The notes under the pieces: model-generated
The model's database searches: none
What the model was told of the DNA's origin: nothing
The model's input: the letters and a program-made list of their open reading frames with translations, nothing else
DNA from: Trifolium pratense
Taxonomy: Eukaryota > Streptophyta > Magnoliopsida > Fabales > Fabaceae
Assembly: GCF_020283565.1 (NCBI RefSeq)
Contig: NC_060061.1
Span: forward strand, 15,847,362 to 15,911,361
DNA length: 64,000 nt
Direction: 5' to 3'
In this document: positions 44,224-56,042 of the stretch, in pieces
Layout: the number at the start of each line of letters is the position of its first letter
Position numbering within the stretch: position 1 is the first letter of the stretch
Made by a program: the position numbers and the translations under genes

Positions 44224-45528
44224 GTCATATTTGATCATTGAGAAATAAATTCTTTGCTGTAATTTATTTTTTCGGCATAAATTTGTTTTCCATCAAATTG
44301 TTAAGTTTTCGGCTACTGCTTTAGTTATACATGTTTCGCATCATAAGTCCTGTGTAATTGCGAAAGTTTTTATTTTTTTTTTATGTATTATAATAATTGC
44401 CGTCTGATTATTGCCTGTCAGATGACAAAGTTTAATAGAAATTATTACTTGGGGCTTATGGCAATTCTCATGGTTTTCAGTTTTTTTTTTTTATATTCAT
44501 AGTAAAATAATGATTTGGTTTTATCATGAGAATATAACTCTGTAATCAGGTTCTCTGTTTCCGGTCTCAGTTCAATATGTATATATTGAAGAAGTTTATT
44601 CAGGTTTAGTTAAGAATTATATAATTGTATATAAGGCAAGCACACTATTTGTGTTTTTGAGTTTCTCCGGAATGAAACAAACTGATTTATTTTTAAGCTA
44701 AGGTATTCTTTTGGTGCTGCAATTTTTTTTTGCCCATATATTATGTCATTTGGTTTGAATTCAGTAAGAATCGATTTCAGTTTTTTATAATTTTCATGGG
44801 ATTCAATTGCTTTTTGCATTATGAACTCGGTGAGGAAAACTTGTTCCATTTAACAAATCAAATTCATGTTTATTATGATTTTAAGACACGGATTGAGTGG
44901 AACAAGATTAAGTACTTGAACTTTTGAATAATGAATTGAGTGAATCTGGTAAATATAAATAAATAAGCACTCTTTTGAAAAATTGCAAGTTCTACTTACA
45001 AATTTGGATACAGTTTTGGTTAAGTAATTCTAAATTCAAATATTGGACAGTTTAAATATATTTTGATATGAGTTAATTGAAACAATATGTTGCCAAAGTA
45101 ACCTCTTTTGTGGAGATTAATTTATTTTCAAATATAAAAGGTTGTGTGTTTGTAACTTATGTGAATATTTAATCGGCCTAATGGAAGGTAACTATTTTAC
45201 AGAATTATAAGTGCACATGTGGTAATAAACGCGTGATGATTATTCGGTTTTACGTGTGAATAATAAATTGGCCTAAAGGAAAATTTGTTGTTCGACATGT
45301 TCTTATTATCAGTGTTTGATTACTACACCAAGGTATCACTGAAAAGTTAATATTTTGTCCAAAGATAGAATGTTAATGGATTCCCGATATCTTGTAATGG
45401 GATTTACCTTTATTTGAATTTAATATTACTTTTATTTTAAGGCTTATTTGAGCATGTTTTGCTTGATTGTTGTTCTCTCTTCGGTTATGAATGGCCTGTA
45501 AAATAAATGCTTTGATAGTTCATGAAGT

Positions 45529-45900
45529 ATGGATCTCGACATTGCGTTCAGGACTGATTCTCCCTCACCTCGTACGGATGAGAGTACCTCTAAACAAAAG
45601 AGGGAATTGGAAAAGTGGGAGAGGTCAAATTGCATATGTTTGATGATCATAAGAAAAACCATTATGGAAACATTCTAGGGCAGACTATCTGTAAAGATAA
45701 ATACGGTAACAGATTTCATTAAGGAAATTGAAAAAAGGTTTCTCAAGAATGAAAAGTCTGATATACCTATGCTTTTGGGAAACCTTAATTCAATAAAATA
45801 TAAGGATAAGCTGCAAATACAGTGCTCCAAAAGGAACAACAACATAAATAATTTAAACCATGTAACAATAGTTGTTTCTTTTGTGGAGCTAAAGGCTAAA
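45529..45900 (+). pseudogene. Copia Gag remnant
   Basis: MDLDIAFRTDSP leads into ELEKWERSNCICLMIIRKTI, the start of a copia UBN2 Gag domain, then TAG at 45676. Gag-like FIKEIEKRFLKNEKSD resumes in another frame at about 45716. The region from the primer site to here (44224-45528) is non-coding, AT-rich and probably interrupted by further unrecognised repeats. Confidence 0.7.
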
Positions 45901-46819
45901 GAAGCATTACTTTAACTGTCAAACATGGCGTGTTAAGGGAACGCATTTGGTTTGTTTTGAGGTTAATTCAACTTTGGTTAACTTAAGGTTTTATGAATTG
46001 TCGGAAACTAAGTGATGGTGAAAGATACATCTATGTGGTGACGACAAAATAGTTCAAGTTGAAGCAATTGGAAAATTTAGATTATTGATAAAGACTAAAT
46101 TTTATTTGGATTTTGATGAAACTATTTTTGCACTGTATTTCGAACAAAAATTAATTTCTATTTTTATTTTGAACCTATTTAGTTTTTCTTGTTTATTTGG
46201 GAATGAAAAATTAAATTATTTTAAAATTCAAAATTAGTTGGTTATGGTTCTTTGTCAGGTTACAATAATCTCTATTCAATTTAACACAATTGCTTCATTT
46301 AATTAACCAATGACAATTCAGGTACATTTGACACAAGGTATTGGGTGACATCTCCAAATGGAGAATAAAGAGACTTGTGTCAAATAAAATCTCAGACTCG
46401 GGTTTTACAGAAAAGGGAAAACAAACCAATAAATGAGATATGAGGCCAATAAGAATTTAGATGTCCTTGAACTTATAAATATTGATATTTGTGTGCCATT
46501 TTTTCCTGCTGTTTGGAATGGTAAACAATATTTATAATGTTCAAAGACGATTTTTTATATGGCATCATTTATCTCATTCATGAAACAAGAAAGTCATTGG
46601 ACGTGTTCAATTTTTATTCAGGCTGGAGTTGTGAATCAACTCGACTAAAGAATCAAAAGAGTTAAGTTTTACCGTGGTGGTAAATACTATGGTAGATTTA
46701 ACAATTCAGGTGAACAACATCCAATAATTTTTTTTTTCATTTTTTAATTAAAACTACAGCATATGCCCTTAATGTCCAGTTAAAGCAAGACCTTATAAGA
46801 CAAATGAGAAGAAGGATGA

Positions 46820-47122
46820 GGTTAACATTGGAATGATGGATGATCATCTGATCAGATTTCATCAAGCAATGGAAAGTTCTAACTCTCAAAGGTGGATCGA
46901 TGCCATGAATAAAGTGATAAAGTCCATAAATGACAATGACATTTGGGATCTTTTCTCATTGCCATAAGGTCCGAAACTCATTGGTCTTAAATGGATATTT
47001 AAGACCAAGAGGGATTCGAAAGACGATGTGGAGAGGTAAAAAGCTCGTCTTGTCACAATGGGATTTACACATAAAGAAGACATTGATTATAAGGAGACTT
47101 TCTTTTCGGTTTCTTCGAAAGA
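46820..47122 (+). pseudogene. Copia reverse transcriptase N-terminal remnant
   Basis: Reads DNDIWDLFSLP, stop, GPKLIGLKWIFKTKRDSK, stop, KARLVTMGFTHKEDIDYKET, which is the N-terminal RT motif of copia Pol (usually WxLVPLP..KPIG.KWIFKTKRD..RYKARLVAKGF.Q..GIDY.ETF). Two in-frame stops. Broken off by the SIRE-type LTR at 47125. Confidence 0.85.
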
Positions 47123-47124
47123 CT

Positions 47125-48128
47125 TGAAATTCTGGCACACTAGCTACACGATGTTGAATACGATGCTCCAACACTGATGTTAGACCCGATGGTCCAAGCA
47201 CTGAGTTCAACACCAGACAAGACAAACAATAAGGAAATATAACATGCACGAAATAAAATAACACAGTTATTTGTTAACCCAGTTCAGCATAAGCCTACTC
47301 TGGGGGATACCAATCCAGGAGTGAATCCACTATGATAGTTTCAGTTCAAAGCCCTCAATAAACACCTTGTTTATGACTCGTCACCTAGACACTACCCGTG
47401 CTATACTCTACCTAAGAGACACTTAGGTATGAGAACCTCCGCTCAACTCCTCTTAACCACAACCACTATGATCGTAAACGTTACAGTTTGTAGATGAAGA
47501 CACACTTCTTAAAACACTACCAATTCCGTACTTCAAAGCTTGGGAATGGTTAACACACACTATCTCCTTGCTTAGAAGCTCCAGAGATATTACAACACAA
47601 TAACACACAGTCCTTAATCTTGCATCAATGCAATACAAGAAAAGGCTCACAAACAAAAGTACTAAAACCTAAACACACGCTTTGTAAAACTCAATGACGG
47701 CTTCCGTTCTTTGCACAAGGGTTTTGGCTTCCTTTATATAACCTGAGCTAGCATGGGCTAGGTCTTGAGTTAGGCTTCAGAAACGCAGCAAGTCCGAAAC
47801 TTCCTTCAAGGTATATTCCTCAATCAAATGTTTTGTTTCCTAAAATAGTTGATTCATTATGAAACAAAACTAAGTCATGGCCGCCTTCTAGAGTATTAGG
47901 AAAGGCGCTACTTGGCGCACAAGTAAAAAATACGTGGATTTCATAAATATAAAAATGCGCGAGATTAAGTACACATCAGCCTGACCCACTGGATGTGGTA
48001 TCCAATGTTGGAGCATCCATCTAACATCCTGCTTGAACTTGATGGTGAAACATTTTGTTCCACATCTGGCTTGTATATTTGTTTTAGCAAAATGAGGCCA
48101 ACACAATTACAACATAAAAACTCCAACA
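47125..48128 (-). repeat. SIRE-type 3' LTR (1004 bp)
   Basis: Minus-strand termini TGTTGGAGTTTTTATG ... GTGCCAGAATTTCA. A TATA-like CCTTTATATAACC (47735-47747) lies at a sensible place. The left flank AGACT is the expected target duplication; its partner is outside the window. Confidence 0.92.
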
Positions 48129-48130
48129 AT

Positions 48131-48757
48131 CTCCCCCTTTGGCAATTTTTGGCTAAAACAACTTACAATTATTTCAACCAATCTAGAGAGATACATCACC
48201 TACCTTTCTTCAACTCAACATATGCACACAGTCATGAAGTGAGGTAGAACATCTTCAAATGCAATTTTTTAATCGCTCGTCAGAAGAAAAATTAGCAAAT
48301 AAGAATATGAGTATCACAATAGAATAACAAACAGAGGCATGCAACAGCGGAATAGTGAACACAACTAGCCTCACAGGAGTACGCCAATGGAGAGAACACA
48401 TTCTCATAAAAGGAATCACTGGGGAAAAATAAATTCCCTCAAAGCTGAGAAAAATAAATTCTCGGGTAGCATGATGCTTCAACATTCATTAGCACATTGC
48501 ATCACATGAGTAAACACTACTACTCCCCCTCAATATCAGAGATGAGTAAAAATTAATCAACCAATTTTACTCCCCCTAGATACATTCATATTATAACAGA
48601 CATATCAGATAATCCCATGCATATCAGAACTTACTCCCCCTTAACACCTGCATGACAAATACAAGCCCATATGTATCCAGATGCTTCAACATCAGATGTC
48701 ACATCAACTACTACTGCACATATCAAATCAGATAGATACTAACTACTCCCCCTTTTT
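48131..48757 (-). promoter_or_regulatory. Array of five polypurine tracts
   Basis: Five C-runs on the plus strand (AAAGGGGGAG-type on the minus strand): 48131-48140 next to the LTR, then 48521-48530, 48567-48577, 48631-48641 and 48744-48755, most preceded by ACTA/TTA and reading ACTCCCCCT. The first should be the plus-strand primer. Repeated upstream copies are a described conserved feature of Sireviruses. Confidence 0.82.
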
Positions 48758-48936
48758 AGCCACAAATTAGACAAAATAGAGTCTTCATAGAATGTCAGAG
48801 AATAACCAGAAATAGTGCATAGAGTACCAGAACATAAAGTGCAGAGAGTACCAGAAAATATTACAGACCATGCACACTAGGTGCTAAATTCAGGGCATAG
48901 CCCACAAAATAGAGTAAATCCAAAAGCAAAAGAAAA

Positions 48937-51144
48937 TTACACAGAGGCACTTCCTGAGGAGTCACCAGCTTCTTCTTCAGCCTCTAAACCTGCTTCCTCA
49001 TCACTTGCATCATCCACCATGGTTGCATTAACACCTGCACTAGCTGCTTGAGCTGTAGCCTCTTCAAGTCTCAGAGCATGAATCATTCGTTCATATTGCA
49101 GCTTCTTTTCATCCAGCTCCTTGCAATTTGCTTCCAGCAAAGCTATCATCTCCTTCCTTGTCATAGGTGCATCAGCAGCAGCATTTGATGATCCAACAAT
49201 GTCTGGAGCATGCTGTTGGCTGTACAGTTTCTGATGAATAGTGAGCGGAGATGCTCTACTTTTAGCAGATTCACCATCATGCCTTATACTTGGATGTTGA
49301 GAGAAGATGATATCACACAGTAAAGTAGGAAAAGCAATGGGTTGCTTTGTGACAGTAGTTTTTGCATGTTGAACAATTTGGTTAAAGATGTAGTGGCCAG
49401 CATTAAACTTTTTACCTGTACCAATCATGTAAATCAGCTTACCCAGACCTGTGGCAATGTCAGATGAATGCCTAGTAGGTACCCAATTTGCAGCAGCAAT
49501 GCGGTTTAGAATGGCATACTTCTGAGTTAACTTCACAGCAGGAACTTTTTGTTTCTTGGGCCAAGTCTGCACTTGGTTGGCTGTGATGGTCTTGCACACA
49601 ACATTATCAGACACCTCAATGTCAGGATGGGGTTCATCAGGATTCTCTAGAGCTTTGTTAATAATACTTGGAGAGAATTCCACACATTTTCCTCGAACAA
49701 ACACTTTCTGAAATTCTTTGTCTAGAGGATTGTCACAGCCTTCTGGAATGTTGACAATGAACTCTCTGACTAGCTTATCATAGCAGGAACCTAAACCCCA
49801 CACAGTCTTGATCAAATCAGCATTCTTGATCAGACTCACAATGTCTTCACGTTCCAAGATGTCTTTCCCTAATTCCCTCTCCAAAGCAAATCTTCTCTTA
49901 CAGATGATCCCCCATCTTTGAGCATATGAAGCCAAATGATAGGACACATTGTCACAGGGAAACTCTTCCATATCAGCAGCAATTTTCTTGGCAGACATAA
50001 TCTTCTTAGCAGGTGGCTTGATGCTTGAAGCATCCTTCTCAGCATCAAAGTCAGAGTCACTAGACGGTGCACTCTTTCTTTTCAGCACATTCTTCTTCTT
50101 TTCAGAGGGAGGAACAACTTTGCTCCAGCTTCTCTTAGCACCATACTTGACAGGTTTTACAGCAGACTCCTTGTCTTTCTTTGTTACAGAAGGAGTGACC
50201 TTAACAGAAGGTGTAGATTTTTGTGTTCTGCTCCTAAGTCTACGCCCAATACCTTTCTGCACTTGCTTAGACTGAGGATCTTCATCTGTTTCAAGAGCAT
50301 CCACATCAATCATGGTTTGCTCTTCAGCAACTGTTTTCTCAGACTCATCATCACCATCAGAGACATCGTTCTCTTTATTAGGCTCAGAATCAGCCACAAG
50401 ATCAAGAGTACCCTCTTTCTCAGTAGAAGCCTTAGACTCAGAACTGCTACCAAAAGACTCTGTGAGAGCAGCCTCATTTGGATTTGGCAGATCCTTGAAT
50501 GCTTCAACATCCGGTGCAGCATCAACAGTTTCTTTGAATGCTTCAACATCTTGTGCAGCATCAACATCCTGCGAAGCAATAACTTGCTCCTTTACAGATT
50601 CATTAACAGTTTCAGGAGTGGCCTTATCAGATGTAGCCACAGGCACAGACAGAGATAATTGACCAGTGGTAATCTCAGTATTAGCCCTAACCTCACCTAG
50701 GGTTTCACCAGATTTAGGGTTATCAGAAATAGGGGTTTCATCAACAGCTTTTTCAACTTGAGACTTTCCAATCTCACTAGAAACGTTACCAGACGATTCA
50801 ACATGCGATTCCACATTACCCGTTCCAAAAGGATTTTCACTCACATACAAATCAAACATAGTCAATCCCTTTTTAACTGAGGATTCGCCCTTTTTCTTCT
50901 TAGGTTTACCAGAAACAGACTTTTTCGAGAGAGAAGGAGAAGATTCACTTACTTTTGTCGGTTTCTCCTTCTTTTTGCTAGCCTTTGATTTGGTTGATTT
51001 CTGCTTTGAATCAGTTGGAGGAACAATAGAGATGGGCTTTGCATCTACGATGACAGTTGAAGTTTCTTTCTTCGATTTGGATCGAGTTTTCACGACTTCA
51101 GTAGACTCGTTGTTGATTTGAGAAGCATCAGAAGTTTGAGACAT
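48937..51144 (-). CDS. Envelope-like protein of SIRE-type element (735 aa), intact
   Basis: Extra ORF between pol and the 3' LTR. Residues 1-370 are low-complexity Ser/Lys/Glu-rich with basic patches (RSKSKKETS, SKASKKKEKPTK). Residues about 380-620 form a folded domain (YHLASYAQRWGIICKRRFAL, FVRGKCVEFSPSIINKALEN, ANWVPTRHSSDIATGLGKL, IAFPTLLCDIIF) of the kind annotated as putative plant transposon/retrotransposon protein in Sirevirus 3' ORFs. Residues about 655-705 look coiled-coil, then an acidic C-terminus. I see no signal peptide or convincing membrane span, so envelope-like is a positional name only. The frame is unbroken, unlike pol. Confidence 0.88.
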   Translation of the reverse strand: MSQTSDASQINNESTEVVKTRSKSKKETSTVIVDAKPISIVPPTDSKQKSTKSKASKKKEKPTKVSESSPSLSKKSVSGKPKKKKGESSVKKGLTMFDLYVSENPFGTGNVESHVESSGNVSSEIGKSQVEKAVDETPISDNPKSGETLGEVRANTEITTGQLSLSVPVATSDKATPETVNESVKEQVIASQDVDAAQDVEAFKETVDAAPDVEAFKDLPNPNEAALTESFGSSSESKASTEKEGTLDLVADSEPNKENDVSDGDDESEKTVAEEQTMIDVDALETDEDPQSKQVQKGIGRRLRSRTQKSTPSVKVTPSVTKKDKESAVKPVKYGAKRSWSKVVPPSEKKKNVLKRKSAPSSDSDFDAEKDASSIKPPAKKIMSAKKIAADMEEFPCDNVSYHLASYAQRWGIICKRRFALERELGKDILEREDIVSLIKNADLIKTVWGLGSCYDKLVREFIVNIPEGCDNPLDKEFQKVFVRGKCVEFSPSIINKALENPDEPHPDIEVSDNVVCKTITANQVQTWPKKQKVPAVKLTQKYAILNRIAAANWVPTRHSSDIATGLGKLIYMIGTGKKFNAGHYIFNQIVQHAKTTVTKQPIAFPTLLCDIIFSQHPSIRHDGESAKSRASPLTIHQKLYSQQHAPDIVGSSNAAADAPMTRKEMIALLEANCKELDEKKLQYERMIHALRLEEATAQAASAGVNATMVDDASDEEAGLEAEEEAGDSSGSASV

Positions 51145-51380
51145 GATGATGATGAGATTTTTGTGATTTTGGAGGTTGAGAGTGAAGATTGATGATTGCA
51201 GGAGTGAGAACGAGTTTTAGGAGAAGTTGAATGTTTGAGCGTGAGAGCAAGATTGAGGGAGAGATGAATGCGTGAACTAGAGAAGTTATGGAAAGTTTTT
51301 GATGTCTTTCCTAGATTAGCGTGCTCCACTAATAGAGAGGAATAGAAAAAAACGGTTGCACGCGTAAAAGTCCTTAACTG

Positions 51381-53318
51381 CTATAACTCCTCATGCAGGC
51401 AAATTCCCAATTTGCCCCTGAGCCTTTCAAATTGAGTAGCATCCAATGCTTTAGTGAATATGTCAGCCACCTGTTCTTCAGTAACTACATGCTCCAATTT
51501 CACAATATTTTCTTCTACCAAATCCCTGATAAAGTGATGACGAATATCAATGTGTTTCGTCCTACTGTGTTGAATGGGATTTTTTGAAATATTTATGGCG
51601 CTCAAATTGTCACAATACAATGTTAGCGCTTCCTGTTCAACATTGTATTCTTTTAGCATCTATTTCATCCATAAGAGTTGAGAGCAACTACTCCCAGCTG
51701 CAATGTACTCAGCCTCTGCAGTAGACAAAGATACACAATTTTGCTTTTTACTGAACCAGGAAATCAAATTGTTTCCCAAAAAAAAACATCCACCTGAGAT
51801 GCTTTTTCTATCATCAGCACATGCAGCCCAGTCTGCATCACAATACCCTATCAACCTTGAGTCTTCACTATGAGAATACATGATACCATAGTCAGAGGTA
51901 CCATTTACATATTTCAAAATTCTCTTCACTTGTACAAGGTGGCTCATTTTTGGTTCAGCCTGATATCTTGCACAAACACCAACAGCAAATGTAATGTCAG
52001 GTCTACTTGCTGTGAGATATAAAAGACTGCCTATCATGCTTCTGTATAAGCTTTGATCAACATCCACGCCCTTCTCATCCTTAGTTAATTTTAGATGTGT
52101 GGCAGCAGTTGTTCTCTTGTGAGCAGCATTTTCCATACCAAATTTTTTTACGATGTTCTTAGCATACTTACTTTGAGACACAAATATAGTATCCTCCATC
52201 TGCTTGACCTGTAATCCAAGAAAGTAGGTTAGTTCACCCACCAAGCTCATTTCAAATTCAGATTGCATCTGCTTAACGAAATGTTGGACCATCGGTTCCC
52301 CCATCCCTCCAAATACTATATCATCAACATATATCTGAGCTATCATCAGCTTTCCACCTTTTTCTTTCACAAATAGTGTTTTATCGTTTCCTCCCTTCCT
52401 GTAACCTTGACTAACTAGGAATTCAGTTAGTCTCTCATACCAAGCTCTTGGAGCTTGCTTTAGCCCAAACAGGGCTTTCTTTAACTTATACACATGATCA
52501 GGATGATTAGGATCTATAAAACCTTTTGGTTGTTCAACATACACTTCCTCATGTAGATATCAATTCAGAAATGCACTCTTCACATCCATTTGATATAATT
52601 TAAACTTGAGAATACATGCTACACCAAGAAGTAGTCTTATGGACTCCAATCTAGCCACTGGTGCAAATGTTTCATCAAAGTCAAGTCCTTCTACTTGAGT
52701 ATAGCCTTGTGCAACCAGCCTTGCCTTATTTCTTGTTACTATACCCTTTTCATCAGACTTGTTCTTATAGATCCATTTTGTGCCAATAACATTATTTCCT
52801 TGTGGTCTTGGAACAAGATCCCAAACCTCATTCCTTTTGAATTGATTTAATTCTTCTTGCATTGCCTCAATCCAGAATTCATCAGTAAGTGCTTCTTTTA
52901 CATTTTTTGGTTCAAATTTTGACACAAAACAAGAGCTCGAAATGACATCATTATTTCTTCTAGTGGTAATTCCCTGATTAGGGTCTTCTATGATCAGATC
53001 TTTAGGATGATATTTATGTGTTCTGATAGATGGAGCTTTGACAGGTACAGGTGCAGATTCTTCATTATTTAAATCAGATTCCTCTTCTTGAACAATATCA
53101 TCAGATAAGTCGATGGATGGTTCAGCATCGCCTGGCACATCCTCCCTTTTGGGAGATGGTGAATCATCAATTACCACATTGGCAGACTCCATAATGATTT
53201 TAGTTCTGGAGTTATAAACTCTGTAAGCCCTGCTATTTGTAGAATATCCAAGGAATATTCCTTCTTCACTTTTTGGATCCAGCTTTCTTCTTGGTTCTCT
53301 ATCAGCCAGAATGTAGCA
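51381..53318 (-). pseudogene. pol: SIRE-type Pol, C-terminal part (integrase end, RT, RNase H)
   Basis: One frame with two nonsense codons. From the Athila-like insertion junction: [20 protein letters not shown] (integrase C-terminus), low-complexity linker, RT ([29 protein letters not shown]). Then TGA at 52560-52562 where Gly is expected, RT continues ([27 protein letters not shown]) and RNase H ([30 protein letters not shown]). Then TAG at 51660-51662 in place of Gln, and the end DIFTKALDATQFERLRGKLG. No frameshifts were seen, so the damage is point mutation plus the insertion at 53318. Confidence 0.9.
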
Positions 53319-53496
53319 TGATAAACTCCAATTTAGTGTATTATATGTAGATATTTTTTGCGTTAATTTAGAGTAATTATTTATTATTATATAAATAACT
53401 CACTTGATTTGCTCTATATTTTACAAAAGAGAAGAAAAGATAAAAAGATGCAAATCCAATTTTTGAACCACATAAACATGATATATATTATACTAC

Positions 53497-53549
<53 letters not shown>

Positions 53550-54733
53550 GTATTATATACTTACTAGCTTTGTCTTATTTTAGGCAAATGAAAATAAGCC
53601 CAAGTAAAATGAAATCGGTGGCCCAATTATATTCAACATAACTTGTGAGTGCCTGACACAAAAGAAAAGAAGAAAAGTCTATGCAATTAAATCAATTTGG
53701 GAACAGTGTCCGAGCAAGTTGCAAGGCAATTGGGAACTGCAGAATGAAGATTCAAGGGCTGGTGTGGCGGTGAGGCAATTTGAGAAAAGAATGCTTACTG
53801 CTGAAGCAATTTGGGGATACATGAGGCGGCATAATAGTTGGCACAAGCAGTATAAATAGAGCTTCCCTGTTTGCAATTAAAATACGTTTTTCTTCTGCAA
53901 TCAGGCGGTACATAGAGTTTTGGAGACAGAGAAGAGATTGAAGCCTTTGAACAACATTTACATCTTTTGGGGTTTCATTCTTTTCTCCTAATTTCTTGAA
54001 TCTACTTTTTATGTTCTTGTTTACTATGTATAGCTAAGTATTTTTCTAGGATTTTTGGTGGATCTTGCAATTGAAATTCTTTTTGCTATGTCTTAGCTTA
54101 TATGTTCTAGTTTCTAATTTGAATTTTGATATTTTGTTCAATTAATTTTATCCTATTGATTTTATCACATAAGTAGGAATGATCAACCTATGAATGTTTA
54201 TAATCAATTGATTGATCAGCGACCGTACTGCAATTAATTGGTGGAACTATAGGATAAATGAGACTAGAATTATTGCATGACCAAACCTTAATTTTAGTCT
54301 TCCAATCATTCAACCTTTTTGTGCTTTATGCTTTTCTTGAATTTAAACTCTTTGCATGACCAAACAAAGGTTAATTTAGGAAAAAGAATATTAATCACGA
54401 ATGACCAAACGGATTAATAGTTTTAGTAAAGGGATTGGTAATTGAGTTAAAATAAAGGAATTCAAATGGAACTAGACACAGGGAATCATAGATTGCAAGT
54501 GAAACCATGACCCCTAGGCCTCTCTATCTTAATCACAACTTTTACTTTTGTTCGTTGTTATTTTCTATTTATGTTTTTTTAGTTATCGAAAACAACTCCA
54601 CTATTAGTCAGTCTAAATAATAAATAATCTTAATTAGTTTGGTATTTGTTAATTAATCTCTGTGGATACGATAATCTTTTATACTACTTCTGCGCTAGAG
54701 TACACTTGCTCTAAGTGTGTTTTTAACGCAACA
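53319..54733 (+). repeat. Athila-like left LTR (1.4 kb)
   Basis: TGATAAACTCCAATTTAG ... TTTTTAACGCAACA. Contains an (ATT)n microsatellite at about 53497-53549 and a TATA box. Only its last 235 bp are repeated at the element's right end. Confidence 0.8.
53850..53861 (+). promoter_or_regulatory. TATA box in Athila-like LTR
   Basis: AGTATAAATAGAGC is a near-consensus plant TATA element, placed about 0.53 kb into the LTR on the element's coding strand. It probably drives the element transcript. Confidence 0.6.
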
Positions 54734-54739
54734 AGTTTT

Positions 54740-54757
54740 TGGCGCCGTTGCCGGGGA
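54740..54757 (+). promoter_or_regulatory. Athila-type primer-binding site
   Basis: TGGCGCCGTTGCCGGGGA, six bases (AGTTTT) after the LTR terminus CAACA. Identical to the site at 18785-18802. Confidence 0.88.
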
Positions 54758-54926
54758 TTAATTTTGCAATATTGAACGAAAAAGATTTTTTTTATTAATT
54801 TAGACATTGTACAGCTTTTGTCAATTTATTTTGTTATTTTCCATTGTTAATATCACTTGTGCGTACTCACCCGCTCGCAAGAGCCTGTTTGTAGTTGATT
54901 ATATTTTGCAGAAAAAAAAAAAAGTC

Positions 54927-56042
54927 ATGGCTGAGAGGAAAACAATGAGAGATTACATTTTGGGTAATCAAGAAATTACCACACCTAAAAGGAAAACCAT
55001 GGGAGAATACATCATAGAAGCTAAATTGGAAGCTATACAAGCTAAATTGGAAGCTCTAATTAAAAGGCAATTTGGGATATATACCTCTCTTCCTTGTGAA
55101 CATTGTGATTTAGTGGGGCATGAAAGTGAAGAATGTCCAACAAGAAATCTATGGGATGATGGTGAGATTGTCCATAATGGGGAGCAACATGATCCTCACT
55201 CTTTCAAAAGGGACATTAATTATATACCGCCTTGCTTACGGCGTCAGTCGCCAATGCCAATGGAGGAGCTAGATATCAATGAGACACTTACAACCTTGAA
55301 CCAAAACACTCTTACTGAGTTATCTCAAAATGAAAAACAACCGAAAGCCAATGATGTTTTGGTCAAGTTTATGGAGCAGACAAATGAAAAATTTGGAACC
55401 TTGGAAGGCCATATCTCAAGTATCCTTACCTTGTTATCTCAAAAACCTCAAGACTCGATATCCACTCATGTTGAGCCAAAGTTAGAAGAAGAAGCCGTGA
55501 ATATCACTCTCACAAGTGGTGTAGACTTAAATGAAGAATTGAGACATGAGGGGCAAGTGTCGATAGAAAGTGAAGAAGCTCTTACTGAAGAGAGCACTTG
55601 TGAAGAACAACACAAACAAGAACATGCGGTGGTTGATGTGGAAAAAAGTAAAGAATCACCAACCACTTTGGGGCTAACCATTGGTTCTGTTGTAATTGAG
55701 GTTCACAAGGGAAAGGTAAATTTAAGGTGTGGTGAGGAATGTGATGTTTTGAATGCATTAAATTCATCTGAAAATTTCTCTCATTTTATTTCTTCCTATT
55801 CTGACAATGTGGTTATTACTAATAATTTTAGTCATTTAAAGATGCAGGGCCCTTTGGAAAAGACTCTTGTTTTGCAGGATCCTAGCATAATGGTGGATAT
55901 TGTGGATGTGAAAATTTCACTATACTTTGAAGCCCATCCACCACATGAAAAAAGAAAGAATAATGTGAACCAAATGATAAGAAAATTAAGAAGGGGCAAT
56001 GCCTTAAAGGTGAAATTTGCCCTTGGAGAGCCACCTGATTGA
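54927..56042 (+). CDS. Athila-like Gag-related protein (371 aa from MAERKTM)
   Basis: The frame is open from 54807, but the ATG at 54927, 170 bp after the primer site and following a poly-A run, is the likelier start. The N-terminus has two repeats (KRKTM.EYI; AKLEAIQAKLEAL) and then a CCHC knuckle CEHCDLVGHESEECP near residue 58. The middle is Glu/Thr/Ser-rich, with AVNITLTSGV resembling the Athila Gag-protease linker. The C-terminus is basic (KRKNNVNQMIRKLRRGNALK). There is no capsid domain and no protease active site, so it is an internally deleted Gag. Similar truncated frames mark non-autonomous Athila derivatives. Confidence 0.7.
   Translation: MAERKTMRDYILGNQEITTPKRKTMGEYIIEAKLEAIQAKLEALIKRQFGIYTSLPCEHCDLVGHESEECPTRNLWDDGEIVHNGEQHDPHSFKRDINYIPPCLRRQSPMPMEELDINETLTTLNQNTLTELSQNEKQPKANDVLVKFMEQTNEKFGTLEGHISSILTLLSQKPQDSISTHVEPKLEEEAVNITLTSGVDLNEELRHEGQVSIESEEALTEESTCEEQHKQEHAVVDVEKSKESPTTLGLTIGSVVIEVHKGKVNLRCGEECDVLNALNSSENFSHFISSYSDNVVITNNFSHLKMQGPLEKTLVLQDPSIMVDIVDVKISLYFEAHPPHEKRKNNVNQMIRKLRRGNALKVKFALGEPPD

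Larger units (their letters stand above)
43703..47124 (+). mobile_element. Decayed plus-strand Ty1/copia element
   Basis: LTR 43703-44208, primer site at 44211, traces of Gag at 45529-45900 and of RT at 46820-47122. The RT is cut at 47124 by the SIRE-type LTR. Many stops and indels and a missing protease-integrase region show it to be old. It is the outermost layer of the right-hand nest. Confidence 0.75.

Noticed and set aside
49949..50658. Plus-strand frames opposite the envelope-like ORF
   Set aside because: Antisense shadows of the Ser/Glu-rich coding sequence, with no independent start context or domain.
48937..51144. Calling this a true viral envelope glycoprotein
   Set aside because: No signal peptide, fusion peptide or clear membrane span is visible; the name reflects only its position after pol in Sirevirus-type elements.
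53319..54739. Complete LTR pair for the Athila-like insertion with a long divergent right LTR starting near 56680
   Set aside because: The resemblance of TTTGTAGGTATTTTTT at about 56690 to the left LTR start is short and does not continue; only the last 235 bp align.
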